Below are positions 1 to 12,277 of a stretch of DNA of 64,000 nt, in pieces (the stretch's first letter is position 1; the number at the start of each line of letters is the position of its first letter). A model generated the notes under the pieces. That model did no database searches. It was not told the origin of the DNA and saw only the letters and a program-made list of their open reading frames with translations. This stretch comes from Paratinospora sagittata. Its lineage: Eukaryota > Streptophyta > Magnoliopsida > Ranunculales > Menispermaceae. Location of the stretch: contig CM069608.1 in the NCBI GenBank assembly GCA_035771175.1, forward strand, positions 27,893,019 through 27,957,018, read 5' to 3'. The position numbers and the translations under genes were made by a program.

Positions 1-2927
1 CCAGCATTGTACCCTCTCAAAGTACACGATGTCCCAGTAATATCTGAATTCCCAACAGTTTTTCTAAATGACCTTCCTGGTCTACCTCCGATTTGGGAAT
101 TCGATTTTGAAATCAATCTCATACCTGGGACCAGGCCTATCTCAATTCCACCATACAAAATGTCAAATGTTGAGCTGGTCGAATTGGACAAACAACTGAA
201 GGAATTAGAGAGTCATGGCTTCATCAGAAAAAGTTTATCACCCTGGGGTGCTCCAGTTATGTTTGTTCTCAAAAAGGATGGTTCGTTACGACTGTACATC
301 GACTATCGCAAGCTGAATAACATCACCATTAAGAACAGATACCCATTGCCTAGGATCGATGACTTGTTCGACCAACTTAGAGATGCCAAATACTTCTCTA
401 AGATTGATTTACGATCTGGTTATCACCAACTTCGGATCTGAGGGAAGACGACATTCAGGACTCGGTACGGTCACTACGAGTTCTTGGTCATGTCGTTCGG
501 CCTAACAAATGCACCTGCTGCATTCATGGATTTGATGAACTGCATCTTCAGGTTATACTTAGACCGATTTGTGGTGGTTTTTGTGGACGATATCTTGAAA
601 TATTCCTCAACCTAGGAAGACCATAAGATACATTTGAAGATAGTCCTCCAAACCTTGAAATGCCACCAGCTGTATGCAAAGTTGAGTAAGTGCGAATTTT
701 GGGCGAAACGAATTCAATTCATAGGCCATGTGGTTTCAGGCAATGGCATTGAGGTCGATCCTTCTAAGGTTGAAGCGGTTTTAAATTGGAAGCAGCCTAC
801 CACTGTTACTCAGATTAGGAGTTTTCTTGGTTTGGCTGGCTATTACAGACGCTTCATCAAGGACTTCTCAAAGATTGATGGAATTTATGACAAAGCTCAC
901 TCGAAAAGAGGTGCGATTCATCTGGAATCCCGCCTGTGAAGCATCATTTCAGGAATTGAAGAAATGCCTCACGACGACACCAGTACTTATCACTCCAAGA
1001 AATTCACTTGGATTTTCACTATACACCGATGCCTCTCTCCAAGGCTTAGGTGTCGTACTAATACAAAAAGGCCAAGTTGTTGCATATGTCTCGAGGCAAC
1101 TGAAGATTCATAAGGGTAATTACCCAACACATGACTTGAAACTTGAAACTGTCGTATTTTCGCTAAAGTTATGGCGTCATTACCTATACGGTGAACGGTT
1201 TGAGGTCCTCTCGGATCACAAGAGTTTTAAGTACATATACACTCAAAGAGACCTAAACCTCCGCCAAAGACGATGGTTGGAATTCTTGAAAGATTATGAC
1301 TTTCAACTTCAGTACCATCCCGGAAAGGCCAATGTTGTGGCTGATGCCCTGAGTAGAAAATCTTATGTTGCTTGCACTCTTATCTTTGAAATGGGGAAGT
1401 TGGCTGCAGAGATGGAGAATTTTAACCTACAACTGATCGAGGAAGAACCAAGATCACAACTTTCTCAATTGTCAGCCAACTCTGAGCTGGTTCGAAAGAT
1501 TTCAGCAGCTCAAGCCAACGACCCTATGTTAATGGAGAAACGAGAACTTCTACTCAGCGGGCAGGACCTTCCTCACTGGTCGGTCTCTGAAAATGGGACC
1601 ATTTTCTATACAAAAACGCCTCTGTCTACCGAACGATCATGAGGTTCGGAAAGAAGTGCTCACTGAAATGCATTGTTCAAGGTTCGCTATGCATCCTGGG
1701 GGTGACAAGATGTACAAGGATGTCAAGAGACAATTCTGGTTTTCTGGAATGAAGAAGGCGATTGCAGCCTTCGTTGCTCGATGTCTCGTTTGCCAGCAAG
1801 TTATGGCAAAACGAAGACTTCCCTCTGGACTTCTCCAGCCGTTACCTATTGGAGAATGGACGTGGGAGAACATCGCAATGGATTTTGTAACGGCCTTGCC
1901 TCGAAATAATAAAGGGTAAGATGCTATCACGGTTATCATTGACAGACTTTCAAAGTTTGCACATTTTTTGCCAATAAAGTTCACGAATAACCCCGCCAAG
2001 CTTGCCGAACTATATGAAAGAGAGATCGTACTCCTCCATGGCATACCACTCACGATCATCTTTGATTGAGACCCTCGATTCACATCAAAGTTTTGGCAAA
2101 GCTTCCAAAGTAAAATGAGCTCTAAGATCACCATGAGCACAGCCTTTCACCCTCAGACTGATGGATAGTCAGAGCGTTTTATCCCAATCTTAGAAGACAT
2201 GTTACGTTGTTGCATTTTGGACTTTAATGACGGATGGGAAAAGTACTTATATTTAGTTGAGTTTGCATACAACGACAGCTACCAAACTAGTATCGGCATG
2301 GCACCATACGAGGCTCTTTATGGTCGCCCTTGCAGATCTTCGGTATGCTGGTTAGATATGGCAGATAGACCGCAGTTGGGCCCTGAACTAGTTTAAGAGA
2401 CTTCTGAGAAGATCACACTAGTAAAAGAACGACTTCGTGTTGCACAATGTCGACAGAAGAGCTATGCTGGCAAGCGGAGGCAACCTCTAGAATTTGATAA
2501 GGGGGACTTGGTTTTTTTAAAAGTTCAGCCCACAAGAGGTGTCAAACGCTTTGGGATCAAATGAAAGCTCTCCCCACGGTATATCGGTCCATTTCAGATC
2601 ATTGAACGTATTGGCAAACTTGCTTATCGTCTGTCCCTTCCATCATCCATGTCTAAGGTTCATGATGTTTTTCACGTATCCATGCTTCGAAAGTATCGTC
2701 CTGATCCTTCGCATATCATCCCTCTAATCGAGGTTCGGGTTGAGGAAGGAAATAGGTATTAGGAGAGAGCGATACAGATTTTGGATAGAAAAACTCAAGA
2801 ACTAAGGCGACGTAGCATACCACTTGTTAAGGTGTTCTGGGATCACCACGGTATAGAGGAAGCAATATAGGAACTAGAAGCAACAATCAAACAGAAATAC
2901 CCTGAATTGTTTTCTAGTAATAACTAA
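1..2927 (+). pseudogene. Ty3/gypsy pol pseudogene (RT, RNase H, integrase)
   Basis: Decayed pol of a gypsy retrotransposon. The RT palm occupies about 160-630, with an [11 protein letters not shown] block near 290 and an FVDD catalytic box near 580-590. RNase H is about 1000-1360, with a YTDAS motif and the typical ADALSRKS ending. The integrase zinc-binding domain (H-H-C-C; CSRFAMHPGGDKMYKDV and CLVCQQ) lies about 1670-1800. The DDE core follows (IAMDFVTALP near 1880; HPQTDG near 2150), then a KVHDVFHVSMLRKY region and a chromodomain-like tail ending at 2927. Damage seen: an in-frame TGA at 439-441, a TAG at about 613, frame changes near 880 and 1620, and more stops near 2064, 2167, 2394, 2562 and 2760. 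It continues left of the window. It cannot encode an active polyprotein. Confidence 0.93.
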
Positions 2928-3571
2928 TGATGTGATACATTGTACTATTTCACTTATCAATAAAATGATGAAACTTTGTTTATACATATCTTAATTCATT
3001 GTTTCACTTGAATAACTATGCAAATGTCTGAAAATAATATCAATGGATATGGTAATGCACGCACGCAGTGGCCTCCTTGTCAACCTGTTGCGACTCTTCT
3101 AGGTTCAAAGTCAAGTCACAACTACTTTGCATCACCAACTCCATCGCCACACAGACAGCGATCCTTATCGCCAGAGCGTGCATGGCTTTTTTGTAACAAT
3201 TTTGCCCAAAACAATCCTGTGCCCTCATCTTGGCAGGACCTTTTACCAAAATTTCCAGGTGGCCGGATTCGAGCAAAAGCACGAAAAAATATTCCACCGC
3301 TAAACCTACCTCCCCTCAAACGATGTAACCAATGCCCTACACCACCATCTGTTAAGCAAAGGTTGGAATCTTCTGAGGACAAATCCGACTCCATTTGCTC
3401 TCCATGGTTTCATGATGTTGAGGATTCCAGTGGCCACAGTGCCCATTCAGGGACCATACACGCACTACTCTGAACTAGCAAACGATGACACCAGCAGTGA
3501 ATCTCAAGAAGATAACCATCATGACTACTTGAACTGATTTCAAGGGCGAAATCCTTTTAAGGGTGGTAGAG
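2928..3571 (+). other. Gypsy 3' untranslated region with an extra ORF of unknown function
   Basis: This spacer separates the end of pol from the LTR. It contains an uninterrupted 151-codon plus-strand ORF (3018-3473), rich in Pro, Ser and basic residues, with no domain I recognise. Overlapping minus-strand ORFs of 85-90 codons also exist (3040-3394), so coding status and strand are uncertain. The last 14 bases before the LTR (about 3558-3571, AAGGGTGGTAGAG) look like the polypurine tract that primes plus-strand synthesis. The sequence is more GC-rich than the neighbouring LTR and could be a captured host fragment or ordinary 3' UTR. Confidence 0.55.
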
Positions 3572-4964
3572 TGTAATACCCTAGGTTTTGCACAATAAAT
3601 AAATAAATAAAATCATTCGGGCAGGATGTCGGAACGTTCAGGCACCAAATCCTCTATATAAAAAAAGCCCCCCCTCCTCATTTCTCACACCAAATCACCT
3701 CTCCTTATGATTTTTCTTCTCCTTTTCACTCATTTTGAGTTTTTAGTCTTTTGAGACTCTCTTTCGAGACTCTCGGTGCAGCGCAACGCGGTTCTGTCAG
3801 GAGTAAAGTGCCAGTTCTTAAAGGAGTTCTTATCTGAAGGTGGAGAACGAAACATAGGTTTGCGTGTCTTATAACTTTTATTAAAGTTTATATTCATTTA
3901 TCATTATGTCTACTATTCATTTACACTCCATTATTGCGTATAATGTTTATACTGTCGCACTTATGCCTGTATAATTGGAATTCATTTATTACGCTGTTGT
4001 TATGCCGGATTAGTAGTCAATCTGGCTCAACCAAACTCAGTCTTGTCCTCAGTATCTTTAAATAGTGAACAGGAGGCAGCGTGCTGCTCTAGACGATTGG
4101 TATTTAAGTAGACCTTGTGTCTCACCTATCAACTGGAGACTGATCTGGTTGGTCTTATTTGAAAGCTACCAGCTTATACAGTAATACTGAATGTCCTAAC
4201 CTTGCACGTAGTGATACCGACCCTGATAAGGATCACCAAACGTTGCTAAATCATGTCTAAATTTTAAGTAAAGACCGGACCAGTTCATACAAACCAATTC
4301 ATGCATTGGCATCATACATATCACCACCTAGGGATGTATGTGATTTATGATTCATAGAATAGTTAGGAGCGATGCTCGCTATTCATTATATTTCTCTGGA
4401 GAGGGACGTACAATGAGAACCTGGCTAATTCTGGGGAAGGACATCTGTACGTGAATCCAGAGCATCGTTCCTAAGGAGGGACGTACAATGAGAACCCGGT
4501 TATTCCCGGGGAAGGACATCTGTACGTGAACTCAGGCGATGTACACTCATGAAACCATTACGAGACGGTGTCATGCATACATACATATTGAATTGATTAT
4601 GATGCTCTGATGTGTATTTAAGATATTTGATTATGAGGTTTGCTTTATTAATTGTTATATTCACGAACTATTTTACCCACTGAGCGTGTAGCTCACCCCG
4701 TTGTTATCCAATTTTTCATAGGAGATTAGGGTGGACTGGGTGCAGGTATTTGGGCCCACATTTTGTACCCTTTGTATTATTCATTGGGGATTTTAGGGAG
4801 AATGTTCCCTTAACCATTTCATGTACAAAAATATTCTAAAATTAATGAAATCAGACTTATATTTAAATTGTGCTTCTGCTGACTCTGTTATTATCGTTAT
4901 AATGCATTCGCACCCCGTCCGCGAGTGTCCTGCAGGTTTAGGCACGTCTGGGCGGGGTGTGACA
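3572..4964 (+). repeat. 3' LTR of the gypsy element
   Basis: It begins TGTAATACCC directly after a purine-rich tract and ends GGGTGTGACA, the TG...CA boundary expected of an LTR; length is about 1393 bp. A TATATA-like stretch near 3655 could be the LTR promoter. The motif CACTGAGCGTGTAGCTCACC near 4678-4698 recurs in related form in other LTRs of this window and seems to be an LTR-family signature. The 5' LTR is outside the window, so LTR divergence cannot be judged. Confidence 0.85.
4401..4540 (+). repeat. 75-bp tandem duplication with internal inverted repeats, inside the LTR
   Basis: Two consecutive units start GAGGGACGTACAATGAGAAC at 4401 and 4476 (period 75 bp). Each contains GGACGTACA near its start and TGTACGTGAA near its end, so each unit can fold into a stem. 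The second copy is followed by the unique LTR 3' part. Confidence 0.8.
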
Positions 4965-5067
4965 TGTTTGTTAGTAATGGATTTGTTGTTTGTATAAATG
5001 CAACCAAATGCTTATTTCTAACTAAGCGCTAGAGAAAATTGTTTACAGTATCTAACGACCTGTCATG

Positions 5068-5173
5068 TGTTGGGTTGGGTTTGCCTAATATACGGAGGAT
5101 GACCCATTATCATCAAGCCCAACAAGCCTACGGGTACTTTTTTTTTATTTGATAAATGACTATTAAAACCTTA
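5068..5173 (+). repeat. 5' LTR of the copia element, first segment
   Basis: It matches the start of the 3' LTR at 18715 onward, for example the shared block CATTATCA(T/C)CAAGCCCAACAAGCC and the following TTTGATAAATGACTATTAAAACC versus TTTGGTGAATGGCTATCAAAATC. It stops at TTA (5171-5173), where the Harbinger terminus begins. Confidence 0.85.
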
Positions 5174-5758
5174 AGGGCGCGTTTGGTTTAGGTTTTCAAA
5201 ACAATTTTCTGTTTTCAAACCATTTTTTTTTATATGAAAACAACAAGTTTGTGTTTGGTAAAGTAAAATCCAAACAATAGTTTGAGAATCCTAACCAAAA
5301 ACTCAGCGTAACTCTTGGAAACGACTAAATGTCGTTTCCTCAGTTTTTCAATCTCGCTTTTCAGGTACGGTCATAAAAGGACATCAACTCATGCAAGCTC
5401 CTACAGACTTCAGTTGTTACTAATCTCATTCCCACGCGTTTTTAAACAAGACAACTCGTGCTTTCGGTTCAGCGCCATTTTCATCGTCTCCTTTGATTCT
5501 TTCTCATGCGAGACGTTCTGCCTTGCAAAAACTAGGTCTTCTCTAGTAATTTCTCTCCCTCTCTAATAATTTATGATTAATTTTTCTTCACTAAGAGCTT
5601 TTCTCATCTTCTAGTTTCCATTTATTGTTGTGCAAAGCCACTCAAATCTAATCTTTCTATTTTTAATCGTCACTACAAACCATTGCCCTGTGTTTCATCC
5701 TTTTTCAAATAGCTACTGCAAAACCATTGCATCAAAATCACGTCTGCAGCAAACCCAT

Positions 5759-8055
5759 TGTCATGACGCCCCTGACATAGGTTGATGTCATAACCGACAC
5801 AGTATATTATATACTATACATATCCTGTATACAATATATAATACACTATCGGCCTCAATAGATTTACACAAATCTAAAAAAAGAAATTGACAACATCTCC
5901 CCATAAAATAGACTTCTCACATCCTGATATACCACAAATCAAATCATATATATATATACTCATCCACAATATCCATTCATTCATGTCATTCATTTTCCAC
6001 AATAAATAATCCTCCGAATATTACAAGCATTTCATGACCCAAAATATTCAAATACTATTCATTTCTCAAGCCATTTCATCCACCATGATCATGTGATTAA
6101 ATATATCGTCATTAAACATTTCATAATCCAAATATCAAAACCCATATTCTCATTCAACCCAACTATGTGATAGTATATACATAATAATGTGATAATTATA
6201 CTTATCAAAATAAAGAAAAGTAACACATATCCTCCAATACATACATACATATACAAGATGAATGCAATCACGTGATTATCACTCACGAATTTTTCCTTTT
6301 CCCTTCGACTCGATACCTAAAATTTTTGAAGAAATGAAGTGAGCAAACAACAATTCAGTGAATATATTTCTTAATATGACAATTATATGCATTTAGGAAA
6401 ATATGACATTCAAAATCATTTAAAACATTTATAAATACATATGCATCATTCAACAAATAATTCATACATGTCACAATATACATTTCATGAATTTCAAATA
6501 AACAATGCAAGGTTTTTCATCAAAAAGCACTATCTCCCTCTTTTAAGGTAATAGAGCGGGTCTAACCCTTGTGTGGCAGTTACAAGGTAACCACAGCCTC
6601 CCATTACCAAATTTACAGTCATTTCAAGGATCTCAAATCCTTATTAGTACAAGCCTACCGACAATGAGGTTACGCATAATACTCATCCGGGTCTAATTCC
6701 TAACGAAATGACACCAACTTGCCTTTGCAAGTCTCACATGCTCCAATGCCAAAAAAAATTATTTATGAATGCAAATTAAAACACAATGCAGCAATATATA
6801 TATAACCGATGTTTCTAAGAAAATGCACACTCTACTATTCAGTATTTTGCTCAATTCCAAGATGTTCAGCACAATTAGATCATCACCCAATTCAATACAC
6901 ACCCAAAATGTCCAGCATCAATGTTTCTCAAGTTCAGTCACCAACGCACTATATCACATTTTAACCACTGCAAACATGAAATTCATACCATAATTAAGCA
7001 TTATAATCAACTAGACATCATTCAATCTCACTTAAATACTGTTTTTACGATCAATCTAGATGTTTCTATAAGAAGAAACAGTGAAAATAGATTTTTAAAT
7101 CATATTTCCACTAGTTCTTAATTTTAGTTTTCTACTGGAAACATATATCAATTTTATTAAAAATATAGAATATTTCTAAAATTATTCTGTCCACATCCAC
7201 ACGTGTAAAATCAATCATGCTACAATTCTACTACCTTCATTAGGTATTTTATTGAGGATTTACATATTTACGAAGGCATCGAAAGTCAATTTTACTTACC
7301 AAAACCTTATATTTAGTTACTAAAAATATTAAATCATATTCAAATATCATGATCTTCACATCAAAACGTTCGGAATCAGTAGATCTATCTTTCTACAATC
7401 TCAAACCGGAGTTTCATCGGGTTTTAATAGGGTTCAAAAGGTTTTCAATATCAAATCTAACTTCCAACAGTCATAAAAATTCTAAATGAATAAATAAATG
7501 AAATCTAGTCATATATTCGGGGCTTCTACAGTCTAAGAAGTGTTTTTCAACCTTTTCATTAAATTTTCATTCAAATTGGGTAAAAATCATAAATTTAAAA
7601 ACACCGTAAAATGACTCCCATAGTAAAAATTATATCGATAAAAAACACTAGATACTGGTTAAAGATCAACTTTCTAACAAAAATGGAAAAAAATGACTTA
7701 TTATCGTAACGAATTAGCCACGAAACACATCCGTCCCCTTTTTTTCTCTTCCTCTCTGCGTTTCATCTTCTTTCCTTCTATCACATTTATCTTTTCTTCT
7801 TTTTTTGTTTTTTTACATGTTAATATCAAACAAAAAGATGAGCATGGTTGACTATTTATGATACCATGCTCCCATAGTTAGATTTCTAATATAACTTTCC
7901 CTTTTTTTTTTCATACACACCCAACTTAATTTAGTAGATATGTATTCATAAATATATATACGTACTTATTTCTTTTACGTACTTATATATGTATTATATC
8001 ATTAATATACATATAAGTCAATTAAATATATTAACTAAAAATATAGGATGTTACA
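5759..8055 (-). mobile_element. Gypsy solo LTR, minus strand, inside Harbinger
   Basis: On the minus strand it begins TGTAACATCC (8055) and ends GCGTCATGACA (5759), length 2297 bp. Flanks are CCCAT (5754-5758) and CCTAT (8056-8060), a 5-bp duplication with one mismatch. It is clearly related to the plus-strand LTR at 35357-37926: the reverse complement of about 6090-6190 matches 37500-37590 (ACTATCACATAGTTGGGTTG), and 6620-6740 matches 37050-37160. No internal retrotransposon sequence or second LTR is present, so it is a solo LTR from LTR-LTR recombination. Confidence 0.85.
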
Positions 8056-8229
8056 CCTATGTCTGCTAAAATTTTCTCCACCCAACCCCTTTTCCTTTTT
8101 CTTGTCTTTTTTTTTTTTTCTCTAGTAAATCCACCTCTTCAATCACAATATTCACCTCCCCAGAAAACCCCTTTTCAAACCCACCATTTCATTTATTCTG
8201 CCAAGCATCTCTTTTTCTTCTTAATTTTC

Positions 8230-8600
8230 TTCTTAAAATTAACATCAGATATAGGAATTGAAGATTCTAATAAGGTAAAACGTCGTAGTTTCAACCCTCC
8301 TAGCGATCTTCGCCCAAAGAAAGAAGCAAAATATTATAAGTCTTCTAAATTAGATGATGCAATTGAGCTTTTGTCAAAGTCTCTTAGTGCTAAAGTTAAG
8401 GCATCTACAGCTAGAGCAACACGCCATAAGACTAAAGAAGCATGCTCTATTGAGGAATGTATGGATGTGTTGTAATTGATTGATAATATTTATAATGCAT
8501 CATATATTAAAGCTTGCTAGAAATTTACAAGTTCTGATTAGTGGAGAACATTCATGAAAGTGACTGATGAAAGAAAAAAGACATGGCCTGCAAGCTTTAA
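8230..8600 (+). pseudogene. Harbinger SANT/Myb-like protein remnant
   Basis: The plus-strand reading after the gypsy solo LTR contains RPKKEAKYYKSSKLDDAIEL..., IEECMDVL, and then, past a stop near 8473, remnants such as FMKVTDERKKTW. This arrangement (acidic/basic helix, EECMxxL, then a RKxW ending) is typical of the C-terminal half of the SANT-domain protein that accompanies PIF/Harbinger transposase. The N-terminal part of the same open frame (8059-8230) is low-complexity and hydrophobic and is not part of that family. Stops after 8475 show decay. Confidence 0.55.
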
Positions 8601-8809
8601 ATGAGGGATGTGCTCCCAAGACTTGTCCATACTCTTTTTTTTTCTTGACATATTTTGGGTGAATGCTTTTGTTAATAATAATATGAAACTACAATATGAA
8701 AATGAAATGCAAACTTATGGTTTTTACTTTTTGTGATGTCAAATGACGATATATGCATGCAAGATGACGTAATTTTGTTTATATATAAGCAAATGGCATG
8801 CATAATTTT

Positions 8810-10959
8810 TGTCAGGACCCTTTCACAAGCTCCCAGGGCATTCTGACCGGCACAAGAAACTAACCATCATATTCATTATGGGACCATTAGATCTCTGTTA
8901 AGTTTCAATCAGACTTCGGCAAAGTTTTCTTTGTCATTGAGCCATCTATCACAAATCAAAACCTGATAATCCATTCCACAATATTTGCTATCCACAACTA
9001 CCTCAAATCCAAATTAAATAACATCTAACAACATCCATCTATTTAGATATCATGTGTGGGGTGTTATATACATATATTTACATAATCCAAAATATCAAAA
9101 TACATGTATATATCCATAACATCAAATCTAAATCAAAATTTGTCCTATGACAAGACACTAATCTCTCTCTGTAGTGCTATTCTCTTGCCTTTATCAACAG
9201 CTAAAAGACTTGAAAAATAGAAATAAGATGAGCCAACGGTGCCCAGTGAATAGAATTCATATATACCACCATTTATACATCTACATCATCATGTATGCAT
9301 GAGCATGTTATGCTAACCAATATGCAATTATATACATATCATAACAACATCTAATATACAATGCAATTCAATTTCATATTCAACACACACTATTCAACCT
9401 TATTCAAGTATGTGACAAACTTTCCCAAGGCGTATATGAATGCATATACTCAATAGGTACTAGTTTTACAGCCTAAAGTTACATTCTAGCCTTACTTGAA
9501 TAATTTAGCCAGGAGTACTCATGGACTTGTTCTTGTACCGTCCAGTACTTACCAACTAGCATTCTCAAGAGGAAATGTAAACCATACTTGATTCTAAGAA
9601 AACATCCCCCTTGTAGAACCTAATTAGCTTTCCTTATAAATTAATACTACAACGGTGTCATACTTTCCAACTGAATAGATTTTTACATAGTTCTGTAAAT
9701 CTAATTAGGATCACTAGACCCGATTAACCTTGTAGGTAGTAAACTCAACCTACTCAGTTATGTCCAAAAGTCTAGCTTCAATAGATTCATTGGGCAATGC
9801 AGAAAATCTTTGCCTTTTTCTCATGCCACAAGCTATCATACACATGAACATTCACATATAAATGATATAATAATATAAATAAAAATATAATGAAATTCTA
9901 TTCACAAACAATTGCTAGAAGTAAGTCGCCCAGAATCACACCTTCTTACTAGTACTTGCATATGTCATTAAATTACTATCAACACACTTTCTCACTTTTC
10001 ATGCTAATTTTCTAGCATTCCTACAATTCTCATTATTTTAATAAATTCCTTAGCTCAATTCTAATCTCATTCACAGGTGAGGAATCATTTGTATTATTTC
10101 TAGAAGTCATCAAAGTCTTTTTATAATAAGGAATAGTTTATATGGGCTTTCTAGCTATATTCTCACTAGTTTCCAAGTCTATTTCATCTACAGGAAACCT
10201 ATATCCGGTTATTAAAAATATCAGTCCATCTTCTAAAATCATGGTATCAACACCAAAATGTCCAGATGTGATCATACTATCCACCTACAGTCTCAAACAA
10301 GTATTTTATTAGAGTTTAACATGGTTTTGGAGGTCTTCGATGTCTAATTGCACCACCTGCATTTATACAAGTGCCGATTTGATAAATCAACCCAAAGGAA
10401 ACACTAATTCAGTGTTTCCAAGATTTAGGGAGTGATAATCATCATTCCCAACTAGTTTTCAATCAAATTGGCTCAAAATTTCATTTTTGTGAACGCCAAA
10501 AACAGCTCCTATAGCCAAAATTAGTCCGAGAAAATTGTAACACTTAGCTTAAATTGCAATTTTATGAAGAAATGGAGTGAAAAATACTCACCTAGGCGTC
10601 GAATTGGGCAAGAAATTGAATCTACCTCTTTTGCCCCTTCTTCTTTGGTATTTCTCAGCTAGAACAAATGAAATAAAATTAAAAATCATTTAAAACAATT
10701 CTCCACCACCTCACCAACATGGGCTGGCCCACTACAATCCAATCCACTAGATTGCCTTACTCATCTTTTCTTGCCTTTTTCATTACATACTCAAATACAC
10801 ATAGAAAATACATGTATTATATATCTTTTTTTTATGTAAAAACATGTTCCGGACTTGTTTTTAAAATCCCTAAGCCCAATTGACACACCAATCATGAAAT
10901 TTACGTTAACAAATACAAATTTTGGGGTCCTCAATTTTATGAAAATGAGGGTTGTTACA
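8810..10959 (-). mobile_element. Gypsy-type solo LTR, minus strand, inside Harbinger
   Basis: Length is 2150 bp. On the minus strand it starts TGTAACAACCCTC (10959) and ends GGGTCCTGACA (8810). It is flanked by a perfect 5-bp duplication, ATTTT, at 8805-8809 and 10960-10964. The interior has no coding domain. The minus-strand reading near 9230-9270 contains the tagctcac-like LTR signature area. It separates the SANT and transposase remnants of the host Harbinger element. Confidence 0.85.
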
Positions 10960-11207
10960 ATTTTGTTTATATATACAACAAAATATTTTTATTTTATCTC
11001 TATGGCTTAGATATATTAAATGTTCTATAAATTTTTTTATAGGATGAAATCATAATAATTTGAAATGGATACAAATTTTGAAAATAATTCTTGGTTTGAC
11101 AATTGGTAGATACTTTGTTAGCATATCATTCCCATTTAATGTCTAAACATAACCATGTCAAACTTCTATGCTATCAAGTTGTGAATACATGTTAGACATA
11201 TTAAATG

Positions 11208-12277
11208 GGCATCCTGATAGATTATATGATTCGGTTAGAATGGACAAACCTTTTTTCGTGAAGATTAGACTTCCTACAAGATGATAAATTTAATTGTGTG
11301 AAGGAAGTTGTTTGCATGTTTATGATAATTGTCTGTCATACAATGCAAAATAGAGTTACGGTTGAAAGATCTCAACATTCAAAAGAAACTATATTTAGAC
11401 AATTTAAAAGAGTGTTAAGGGCATTATGTCGATTGAGACATCGTATTTCCAACCTTAGAACATGGAAGGGAAGCCACCTGAGATTGTGAATAATCATAAA
11501 CATTATTTATGGTTTGATGTAAAGTACATGTTTTCCTTAGTAATTTTTTTTCTAGAATATGATGTAATACTAAGGTTTGCATGTTTAATATTGTTAGGAT
11601 TGTATTGGTGCCATTGATGGTACACATATAGCTCCTTAGGTACTTGCATCTAATCAGACTCCATATTGAGGTAGAAAGGTTCAAGTCACTCAAAATATAA
11701 TGTGCATGTTCATTTGATATGTTATTCACATTTGTATACACTGGATGGGAAGGAACAACTAATGACTCAAGAATATTTTTTGATGTTGAAGGAAAATATG
11801 TTTCCATGGCCACCTAAAGGTATGAAATTGTATTCAAACATTAATTATATTTTTACAATTTTATGTCACTTTACATTTTATGAAATCAATTAAGTATACG
11901 TTTTTGTAGAAAAATATTATATCGTTGATTCTGGTTTTGCAAATGTGCTTGGATTTCTCTCCCCATATAGTGGAGATCAATAGCATTTGTGTGACTATAG
12001 AGGCCAAGGAAAAGAACCAAAGGGTCCAATGAAGCTTTTTAATTATAGGCATTCATCACTGTGTAATATTATAGAAAGGTGTTTTGGATTACTAAAAGCT
12101 CGATTTCCCATATTGAGATTAATGCCTAATTATCCAATTGGGAAACAACGACACATTTCAATAACATGTTGCACTTTACATAATTTTATTTGTATGGAAT
12201 CAATGAGTGATCCATCTTTTTATATTTATCAGTCAGAAGATCTTGAAGTTGTAGATGAAGAAAGCTTTGTTTTTTAA
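11208..12277 (+). pseudogene. PIF/Harbinger DDE transposase remnant
   Basis: Several frames together show the DDE_Tnp_4 family pattern. There is a helical block (KEVVCMFMIIVCHTMQNR, 11300-11350), CIGAIDGTHIAP with the first catalytic Asp near 11600-11640, YIVDSGFANVLGF with the second Asp near 11920, and LFNYRHSSLCNIIERCFGLLKARFPIL with the catalytic Glu near 12040-12120. The final block runs to a stop at 12277. In-frame stops (for example after THIAP and near 11660) and frame changes, some of which may be degenerate introns, make it non-functional. The orientation matches the SANT remnant upstream. Confidence 0.85.

Larger units (their letters stand above)
1..4964 (+). mobile_element. Ty3/gypsy LTR retrotransposon, 3' portion (cut by window edge)
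   Basis: The window opens inside the reverse transcriptase of a Ty3/gypsy element. The order RT, RNase H, integrase, 3' untranslated region, polypurine tract (about 3558-3571) and 3' LTR (3572-4964) is preserved. The polyprotein ends in a chromodomain-like tail and the LTR starts TGTAATACCC and ends GTGTGACA, which fits the plant Tekay/Del chromovirus group (inference from remembered families). The 5' LTR, gag and protease are left of the window, so no target duplication can be checked. Multiple stops and frame changes show it is dead. Confidence 0.9.
5174..12277 (+). mobile_element. PIF/Harbinger DNA transposon inserted in the copia 5' LTR, 3' end lost
   Basis: The left end reads TTA then AGGGCGCGTTTGGTTT, fitting a Harbinger terminus with a TTA target site. 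Inside, in one orientation, are a SANT/Myb-like ORF remnant (about 8230-8600) and a DDE transposase remnant (about 11208-12277), the two proteins expected of PIF/Harbinger. Copia LTR sequence resumes at about 12268-12285 almost at the transposase stop, and about 200 bp of LTR (equivalent to 18832-19035) is missing. A deletion therefore seems to have removed the transposon's right end plus that LTR piece. The element also carries two gypsy solo LTRs. The left terminus resembles the one at 63829. Confidence 0.75.

Noticed and set aside
1637..2140. 167-codon minus-strand ORF opposite the gypsy integrase
   Set aside because: It is a shadow of the integrase coding strand; no family resemblance.
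8059..8230. Hydrophobic N-terminal part of the 138-codon ORF as a signal peptide protein
   Set aside because: The stretch is pyrimidine-rich leader or intron-like sequence; only the later part resembles a Harbinger protein, and the ORF continues as a pseudogene.
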